Notes under the pieces: generated by a model
The model's input: the letters and a program-made list of their open reading frames with translations, nothing else
Database searches by the model: none
Told to the model about the DNA's origin: nothing
Translations under genes and position numbers: made by a program
DNA from: UMGS1889 sp964540575
Lineage (GTDB): Bacteria > Bacillota > Clostridia > Oscillospirales > Ruminococcaceae
DNA length: 35,196 bases
Direction: 5' to 3'
NCBI GenBank assembly: GCA_964540575.1
Contig: CAZINI010000031.1
Span: forward strand, 1-35,196
Shown here: in pieces, positions 30,544 through 35,196 of the stretch
How positions within the stretch are numbered: the stretch's first letter is position 1
How the letters are laid out: the number at the start of each line of letters is the position of its first letter

Positions 30544-31230
30544 ATGAAAAAGCGTGAGCTTGTGCTGAAAAGGATAGTTCAGATCTCGCCGTTTGCAGTA
30601 ATGGCGGTGATAATACTTGCGTATCTGCTGTGTTTTCGGGATATTTCGGTGGATGATATAGTGAACTTCACTCCCGAAAATCTGCTGGCGGCGTTCGGGC
30701 TGTTTATGCTGATGTATGCACTGAAATCGCTGTCCATATTTTTTCCGCTGGCAGTGCTGAACATTGCGGCGGGGACTATATTCGACATTCCGTTTGCAAT
30801 TTTGGTAAATATGTGCGGGGCGGCGGTAATGTCCACTGTGCCGTTTTTTATCGGGAGATATTCTCAGCGGGAATTTGTAATGAGCCTTGTGAAAAAGAAT
30901 AAAAAGGCTGAGGATATTCTTTCGATGAATATGGAAAATCAGGTGTTTTTCGCCTATTTTCTTAGGGTGATAAACTGTCTGCCCATAGATATTGTGAGTA
31001 TGCTTTTAGGCTCGCTGGGATTTTCCTATAAAAAGTACATAACCGGTTCGCTGCTGGGCTTTGCACCGATAGTCATCGCAACGACAGTTCTCGGGAATGC
31101 CGTTACCGAACCCGGGTCGCCTCAGTTTATCATATCCGCCTGCGTTATCGTAACGGTTTCGGTGACCTCGGCGGTAATATATTCGAGGAAAATCAAAAAA
31201 AGAAAGCAGGAAATGATTAAAAAGGAATAA
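30544..31230 (+). CDS. TVP38/TMEM64 (VTT domain) membrane protein
   Basis: A 228-residue integral membrane protein of the DedA/VTT superfamily. The domain lies at about 60-200, with LAVLNIAAGTIFDIPFAILV, MSTVPFFIGRYSQREF, the conserved FFAYFLRVINCLPIDIVSML and GSLGFSYKKYITGSLLGFAP. DedA/VTT proteins in several systems act in phospholipid transport or scrambling and in membrane homeostasis; its own substrate is not known. It begins four bases after the ThrE C-terminal-like gene and closes the SDR operon, or extends it to eno. Confidence 0.88.
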   Translation: MKKRELVLKRIVQISPFAVMAVIILAYLLCFRDISVDDIVNFTPENLLAAFGLFMLMYALKSLSIFFPLAVLNIAAGTIFDIPFAILVNMCGAAVMSTVPFFIGRYSQREFVMSLVKKNKKAEDILSMNMENQVFFAYFLRVINCLPIDIVSMLLGSLGFSYKKYITGSLLGFAPIVIATTVLGNAVTEPGSPQFIISACVIVTVSVTSAVIYSRKIKKRKQEMIKKE

Positions 31231-31280
31231 GCTGTCAATAATACTGTTCGGAAAAAGTTTCTTTTGAAAGGATCGATTTT

Positions 31281-32531
31281 ATGAGCAGTATTTACATTGA
31301 AAAGGTCAAGGCAAGGGAAATTCTCGATTCAAGAGGAAATCCCACAGTGGAGGCGGAGGTTTTTCTTTCCGATGGTTCTTTCGGTTCGGGCTGTGCTCCC
31401 AGCGGTGCAAGCACGGGCGTTTTTGAGGCTTTGGAGCTTCGTGACGGAGATGAAAAAAGGTTTTGCGGCAAGGGTGTGCTGAATGCGGTAAACAACGTAA
31501 ACACCATTATCAACCACACTCTCAGGGGGCTTGATCCTTACGATATTTACAGTATCGACAGGGCAATGCTGACTGCCGACGGCACGGAGGATAAATCAAA
31601 TCTCGGTGCAAATGCCATACTTGCCGTATCTCTCGCCGCTGCAAGGGCTGCGGCAAATTCACGGAAAATACCGCTGTTTCGGTTTATCGGCGGGATAAAT
31701 GCCTGTGAAATGCCCGTTCCGATGATGAATATCTTAAACGGCGGTGCTCATGCTGCAAACAACATTGACATTCAGGAGTTTATGATCATGCCCAGAAATG
31801 CGGACAGCTTTCATGTCGGAATGCGGCGGTGTGCGGAGGTGTACCATAATCTTGCGAAGCTTTTGAAGTCAAAGGGACTGTCCACAGCAGTCGGGGACGA
31901 GGGCGGTTTTGCACCTGACCTTGGCTCGGCTGAGGAGGCGATCGAGCTTATCCTCACAGCGGTTGAAAAAAGCGGTTACAGGGCGGGGACGGATTTCGTC
32001 ATTGCACTTGACGCCGCTTCAAGCGAATGGAAGGGCGGTTCTGCGGGCAGCTACAAGCTCCCGAAAATGGGAACGGAAATGTCCTCAAAGGAGCTTATTT
32101 CCTATTGGGAACGGCTTTGCGGGAAATATCCCATCGTGTCCATCGAAGACCCTCTGGACGAGGAGGACTGGGACGGCTGGCGTGAGATAACCGTAAAAAT
32201 GGGCGGTTCCGTTCAGCTGGTGGGGGACGATCTTTTCGTTACCAACAGCAAGCGTTTGGAGCGTGGCATTAAAGATAAATGCGGAAATGCTATTCTCGTT
32301 AAGCTTAATCAGATAGGAACGCTCAGCGAAACTATGGCAGCGGTGAGAATGGCTCAGCGAAACGGCTTCGGGACCATAATTTCCCATCGTTCGGGGGAAA
32401 CCGAAGACCCGTTTATCGCCGATCTGTCGGTGGCACTCAATGCGGGACAGATAAAAACAGGTGCACCCTGCCGTTCCGAACGTACGGCGAAATATAATCG
32501 TCTGCTGAAAATAGAGGAGCTTATCCACTAA
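31281..32531 (+). CDS. eno: Enolase
   Basis: A complete 416-residue glycolytic enzyme converting 2-phosphoglycerate to phosphoenolpyruvate; it needs magnesium and is usually an octamer in bacteria. Features are AREILDSRGNPTVEAEV near the N-terminus, the mobile loop GAPSGASTG-like SGASTGVFEALELRD, NILNGGAHAANN, the general acid Glu in VGDEGGFAPD, metal ligands in FVIALDAA, SIEDPLDE and LVGDDLFVTN, the catalytic Lys in ILVKLNQIG, and SHRSGETED. It is slightly shorter than most bacterial enolases (about 430). GAAAGGA lies upstream. The preceding gap of 50 bases has no obvious promoter. Codon choice is less biased than in ldh or livK, so a second enolase elsewhere is conceivable. Confidence 0.96.
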   Translation: MSSIYIEKVKAREILDSRGNPTVEAEVFLSDGSFGSGCAPSGASTGVFEALELRDGDEKRFCGKGVLNAVNNVNTIINHTLRGLDPYDIYSIDRAMLTADGTEDKSNLGANAILAVSLAAARAAANSRKIPLFRFIGGINACEMPVPMMNILNGGAHAANNIDIQEFMIMPRNADSFHVGMRRCAEVYHNLAKLLKSKGLSTAVGDEGGFAPDLGSAEEAIELILTAVEKSGYRAGTDFVIALDAASSEWKGGSAGSYKLPKMGTEMSSKELISYWERLCGKYPIVSIEDPLDEEDWDGWREITVKMGGSVQLVGDDLFVTNSKRLERGIKDKCGNAILVKLNQIGTLSETMAAVRMAQRNGFGTIISHRSGETEDPFIADLSVALNAGQIKTGAPCRSERTAKYNRLLKIEELIH

Positions 32532-32551
32532 ATATCGGCAAAAAAATCAAA

Positions 32552-32652
32552 GGGAATACGGCTTAGAAAGGTACCGAGCGGCAAACCCTGCTCATTTCGC
32601 TATTTATGGAACGAAATGACAAAGGGTTCGCCCCTTAAAAGGCTGTATTCCC
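32552..32652 (+). repeat. Structured element, copy B, between eno and the C39 peptidase gene
   Basis: It begins 21 bases after the enolase stop, in the same direction. The closing stem pairs 32552-32562 with 32642-32652 (GGGAATACGGC with GCTGTATTCCC, one wobble). The interior has GGC/GCC plus AACCCT/AGGGTT (32580-32589 with 32623-32632) and CATTTCG/CGAAATG (32593-32599 with 32612-32618). The core (GGTACCGAGCGGCAAA, TCATTTCGCTATTTATGGA, GACAAAGGGTTCGCCCCTTA) aligns closely with copy A. There is no T-run after the closing stem, so it is not a simple terminator; the next gene's ribosome site lies just behind it. Confidence 0.7.
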
Positions 32653-32671
32653 GATAATCGGAGGAAAGAAA

Positions 32672-33640
32672 ATGAAGGAAGTTTCTGTAAGAATTGCAAT
32701 AATCCTGCTGTTTGCGGCGGCTGTTATTATTTCGCTGACAATGCTTTTTTCGGGAGATGAGGCTGAACCTGCACTGAATGAACTGCCCGATCTGCCCCAA
32801 GCGGAGCTTTATACCGAGGAACAGACAGCATTCACCGAACCCGAGATCACGGAAACAACGGAGCTTACAACGGAAACTGTTTCTGCCGAAACGGAAACCT
32901 CTGCCGAAACTGAGGAAAACGTTGTTGATACATATTCCGAAACGGAAGCACCCAAGCCCGAAACAACTGCTCCCGAAACCACACGATACATAGTCACCAG
33001 CCGTCCCGAATACAAGTTTGACAGCGTGTCCTGCTACATAGATATGGAAAATGTTCAGCAAAATCCCGAGCTTCCCACGGGCTGTGAGGTAACGGCACTG
33101 ACCATACTTCTGCGGCACTTAGGATATGATGCGGACAAGGTGGATATGGCGACGAATTACCTTTACAAAAGCTGGGGAAATGCCGAATTCAAGGACGGTG
33201 AAAAGTACGCCGACAGCTTTTTCGAGTATTTCATAGGCGACCCGTTCGGCAGGGGATACGGCTGCTTTGCACCTGCGATCGTAAAGACCGCAAACAAGTA
33301 CATTTCCGAAAACGGCGGCGGTCATCAGGTCATTGACCTAAGCGGCTGCGATTCGGAAACACTTTACAACTATGTTGCTGACGGCATTCCCGTGCTTGTT
33401 TGGGCGACCGATGGAATGATCCCTCCCGAATACTATGAAAGCTGGTATGACAAGGAAACGGGCGAGCGGCTGGACTGGTATTTGAATGAGCACTGCTTCG
33501 TTCTTGCAGGCTTTAATCTTGATGCGGGAACGGTCACAATGAACGACCCTATCAAGGGGATAATCGACTATAATATGGCGAAATTTGAGCAGCGTTTTGC
33601 GGAAATGCACCGTCAGGCTGTTGTAATTCTGCCTGTATAA
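32672..33640 (+). CDS. Secreted C39-like cysteine peptidase
   Basis: A 322-residue exported protein. Residues 7-26 form a hydrophobic signal anchor, and ~30-105 a Glu/Thr-rich disordered linker. The catalytic part (~115-322) is a C39-like (Peptidase_C39_2) domain: Cys138 in ELPTGCEVTAL, His274 in LNEHCFVLAGF, and Asp292 in VTMNDPIKG as the third residue. These proteins belong to the papain-like fold and are common in Clostridia; targets are unknown but cell-wall peptides or secreted proteins are plausible. It has GGAGGAAAG upstream and follows structured element B. Confidence 0.88.
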   Translation: MKEVSVRIAIILLFAAAVIISLTMLFSGDEAEPALNELPDLPQAELYTEEQTAFTEPEITETTELTTETVSAETETSAETEENVVDTYSETEAPKPETTAPETTRYIVTSRPEYKFDSVSCYIDMENVQQNPELPTGCEVTALTILLRHLGYDADKVDMATNYLYKSWGNAEFKDGEKYADSFFEYFIGDPFGRGYGCFAPAIVKTANKYISENGGGHQVIDLSGCDSETLYNYVADGIPVLVWATDGMIPPEYYESWYDKETGERLDWYLNEHCFVLAGFNLDAGTVTMNDPIKGIIDYNMAKFEQRFAEMHRQAVVILPV

Positions 33641-33650
33641 TGGTGATAAA

Positions 33651-34094
33651 ATGGGCATTGAGATAAGAAAATATAACAGCCTTTGCGGTGAAGCAAGGGA
33701 GATAAGAGAAGCGGTTTTTGTCCGTGAACAGGGCTTTGTAAATGAATTTGACGACATTGACGATATAGCCGTGCATTTTGTGCTGTATGTTGACGGAAAG
33801 GCGGCGGGGACTTGCCGTATTTATTGCGGAGATGACAATGAATTTCATTTGGGACGGCTTGCGGTGCTGTCGGAGTACAGGGGAATGTCCCTGGGAAAAC
33901 TGCTTATCACCGAGGCTGAACGCTGTGCGGCGGAACAGGGGGCTGAGTTCATCACTCTGTCGGCACAGGTCAGGGTGAAGGATTTTTATGAAAAATGCGG
34001 TTATTCCGCTGTTGGAGAGGAATATCCCGATGAGGGCTGTCCGCATATAAAAATGTATAAGAAAATTCATTTCCCAATAGTATATACAATATGA
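33651..34094 (+). CDS. GNAT-family N-acetyltransferase, ElaA/YjcF-like
   Basis: A 147-residue single-domain acetyltransferase. The N-terminal REIREAVFVREQGFVNEFD is typical of the ElaA/YjcF branch. The acetyl-CoA site is LGRLAVLSEYRGMSLGKLLI (motif A, Arg-Gly-x-x-x-Gly). VKDFYEKCGYSAVGEEY and the ending GCPHIKMYK close the fold. The acceptor is unknown. It begins ten bases after the C39 gene, so the two are likely cotranscribed, and a terminator follows. Confidence 0.9.
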   Translation: MGIEIRKYNSLCGEAREIREAVFVREQGFVNEFDDIDDIAVHFVLYVDGKAAGTCRIYCGDDNEFHLGRLAVLSEYRGMSLGKLLITEAERCAAEQGAEFITLSAQVRVKDFYEKCGYSAVGEEYPDEGCPHIKMYKKIHFPIVYTI

Positions 34095-34108
34095 ATATTA
34101 TGAACAGA

Positions 34109-34148
34109 AAATGCAACTTTATATTTCCAAAGTTGCATTTTTATTTTT
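34109..34148 (+). terminator. Rho-independent terminator of the C39 / GNAT operon
   Basis: Perfect 12-bp stem AAATGCAACTTT/AAAGTTGCATTT (34109-34120 with 34129-34140), loop of eight bases, tail TTATTTTT. Confidence 0.92.
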
Positions 34149-34227
34149 ATATATGTATCTGATAACTAAAATCAGGCTAAATATGCAAGTTGAATACCTA
34201 AAAATTGCATAAATTTCAAAAAAGTGC

Positions 34228-34256
34228 TTGACAAATGCATTGAAATGATATATAAT
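34228..34256 (+). promoter_or_regulatory. SigA-type promoter of amt
   Basis: Perfect TTGACA (34228-34233) and TATAAT (34251-34256) with a 17-base spacer. The transcript would start near 34263, just before the first hexaloop hairpin, about 140 bases ahead of the amt start codon. Confidence 0.9.
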
Positions 34257-34270
34257 ACAAACATAGCAAA

Positions 34271-34323
34271 CAGCAACGACGCTGAGTTACACAATGGAGT
34301 GTGGCTTGGCGTCGATTTCTTTT
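34271..34323 (+). promoter_or_regulatory. Dual-hexaloop ANTAR-type antiterminator overlapping a terminator
   Basis: Hairpin P1 is CAGC/GCTG (34271-34274 with 34281-34284) around the hexaloop AACGAC. Hairpin P2 is GTTACAC/GTGTGGC (34286-34292 with 34299-34305) around AATGGA. Both loops have A at position 1 and G at position 4, the hallmark of RNA bound by ANTAR proteins (such as EutV and NasR), and only one base separates them. The competing structure is a 16-pair stem from CGACGC (34277) to GCGTCG (34314), tipped by P2 and followed by ATTTCTTTT: an intrinsic terminator. Forming P1 removes the terminator's base, so ANTAR binding should allow read-through into amt. Confidence 0.8.
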
Positions 34324-34338
34324 GCTGAGAAAATTTTT

Positions 34339-34384
34339 GACCGCACAGGGAGCGAAACATTTCTTCGTTTCGGACACAGCGGTC
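34339..34384 (+). promoter_or_regulatory. Second hairpin in the amt leader
   Basis: GACCGC (34339-34344) pairs with GCGGTC (34379-34384), and CGAAAC (34353-34358) with GTTTCG (34367-34372) inside. It lies after the terminator's T-run and before the ribosome site GGGAGGGG. Its role is unknown; it may stabilise the message. Confidence 0.6.
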
Positions 34385-34405
34385 GGTACCTTGGGAGGGG
34401 TAAAT

Positions 34406-35196
34406 ATGGATAACTCGATCTTAGACACGGTACTGGGTGAAGTATTCGGTATATGGTTCCTTATCGGAGCCGCACTGGTATTCTTCATGCAGGCAGGTTT
34501 TGCAATGGTGGAAACAGGCTTTACAAGAGCCAAAAACGCCGGAAACATTATTATGAAGAACCTTATGGACTTCTGTATCGGCGTTCCGATGTTCATTCTG
34601 ATAGGCTTCAGCCTTCTGATGGGCGAGGACGCTATGGGCCTTATCGGCAAGCCCGGCTTCGACATTTTCACCGCATATGACAACTTTGATTGGTCAAGCT
34701 TCGTTTTTAATATGGTATTCTGTGCTACAACAGCGACTATCGTTTCCGGTGCGATGGCTGAAAGAACAAAGTTCCTTTCCTATTGCGTATATTCCGGCAT
34801 CATCAGCGGTCTTATCTATCCCATTGAAGCACACTGGATCTGGAATTCCGACGGCTGGCTTGCACAGCTTGGCTTCCACGATTTTGCAGGCTCTTGTGCA
34901 ATTCACATGGTAGGCGGTATCTCCGCTCTTATCGGTGCGAAGATCCTTGGGCCCCGTATCGGCAAGTTCGATACCGATAAGGACGGCAAGGTCACAAAGG
35001 TAAATGCTATCCCCGGACATTCTCTTACGCTTGGTGCACTGGGCTGCTTTATCCTCTGGTTCGGCTGGTACGGATTTAACGGTGCAGCTGCAACCTCCGG
35101 TCCTCAGCTCGGTTCTATCTTCTTGACAACTACTATCGCTCCTGCAGTTGCAACGGTAGTTTGTATGATATTCACTTGGTTAAAATACGGCAAACC
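34406..35196 (+). CDS. amt: Ammonium transporter (Amt family), 3' end cut by window edge
   Basis: An open frame from the ATG at 34406 to the window edge, 263 residues seen of an expected ~400-450. GGGAGGGG lies upstream. Family signatures are QAGFAMVETGFTRAKNAGN, GAMAERTKF, HWIWNSDGWL, DFAGSCAIHMVGG (the Asp and first pore His) and LGALGCFILWFGWYGFNGAA. The protein is a trimeric channel-like importer for ammonium. In most bacteria amt is controlled by nitrogen status and followed by a PII gene (glnK/glnB), which would lie outside. The antitermination leader suggests that here control is by an ANTAR protein responding to nitrogen. Confidence 0.95.
   Translation, partial: MDNSILDTVLGEVFGIWFLIGAALVFFMQAGFAMVETGFTRAKNAGNIIMKNLMDFCIGVPMFILIGFSLLMGEDAMGLIGKPGFDIFTAYDNFDWSSFVFNMVFCATTATIVSGAMAERTKFLSYCVYSGIISGLIYPIEAHWIWNSDGWLAQLGFHDFAGSCAIHMVGGISALIGAKILGPRIGKFDTDKDGKVTKVNAIPGHSLTLGALGCFILWFGWYGFNGAAATSGPQLGSIFLTTTIAPAVATVVCMIFTWLKYGK

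Noticed and set aside
34339..34384. Third copy of the structured element in the amt leader
   Set aside because: The reverse strand shares GGTACCGA and TTTCGCT with copies A and B, but spacing and the rest of the core do not align.
1..35196. CRISPR array, transposon, prophage or replication origin
   Set aside because: No regularly spaced repeats, no transposase, no phage structural genes and no DnaA-box cluster were seen; the recombinase stands alone.

Overview
The window looks like a chromosomal segment from a motile, spore-forming anaerobe of the class Clostridia, most likely Ruminococcaceae/Oscillospirales. This rests on gene content: the spore maturation pair spmA/spmB, an AbrB/SpoVT-type regulator, a flagellin, formate-tetrahydrofolate ligase, clostridial-type RNA leaders, near-consensus SigA promoters with 17-bp spacers, strong GGAGG ribosome binding sites, and secreted proteins with Glu/Thr-rich linkers. 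No genus can be proven from sequence reading alone. GC content is moderate, with AT-rich intergenic regions.

Layout. Positions 1-1363 (minus strand) hold a tRNA-Lys cut by the window edge, then spmB and spmA. Positions 1525-3243 (plus) hold a promoter, a roughly 240-nt structured leader, a small AbrB-like regulator with a C-terminal zinc ribbon, and an HD-GYP cyclic-di-GMP phosphodiesterase. Positions 3346-6650 (minus) hold three envelope genes: a coiled-coil M23 peptidase, a VanY-type carboxypeptidase and a family 2 glycosyltransferase. Positions 6759-9836 (plus) hold apgM and fhs, closed by a bidirectional terminator. Positions 9834-14100 (minus) hold a small membrane protein, a structured element, clpB and a ribbon-helix-helix protein that leads the clpB operon. 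Positions 14139-17051 hold a hotdog thioesterase (plus), an aldo/keto reductase with ferredoxin-like clusters and a P-loop kinase-like gene without a normal start codon (minus), and ogt (plus). Positions 17176-22807 (plus) are a complete branched-chain amino-acid ABC transporter, livKHMGF, followed by a cytidylate-kinase-like gene. Positions 22870-24013 hold L-lactate dehydrogenase. Positions 24014-25610 hold a solitary tyrosine recombinase flanked by short similar repeats. Positions 25756-28078 hold a large flagellin. Positions 28089-28496 hold a DUF2442 gene between two identical terminator hairpins. Positions 28506-32531 (plus) hold an SDR reductase, a split ThrE-type exporter, a TVP38-family membrane protein and enolase. 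Positions 32552-34148 hold a second copy of the structured element, a C39-like secreted peptidase and a GNAT acetyltransferase. Positions 34228-35196 hold an ammonium transporter gene cut by the right edge, preceded by a leader whose two hexaloop hairpins match the target of ANTAR antiterminator proteins.

How the parts fit. Carbon flow is represented by apgM, eno, ldh and fhs; nitrogen supply by livKHMGF and amt; envelope and sporulation work by spmAB, the M23 and VanY enzymes and the C39 protein; motility and its signalling by flagellin and the HD-GYP enzyme.

The most interesting signals are at the RNA level. They are (i) the amt leader, where a terminator and a dual-hexaloop antiterminator share bases; (ii) two homologous structured elements, just downstream of clpB and of eno, whose closing stems differ in sequence yet both pair; (iii) the unclassified multi-helix leader of the abrB-like gene; and (iv) a flagellin leader resembling CsrA-controlled leaders. 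No CRISPR array, transposase, prophage or toxin-antitoxin locus was seen.
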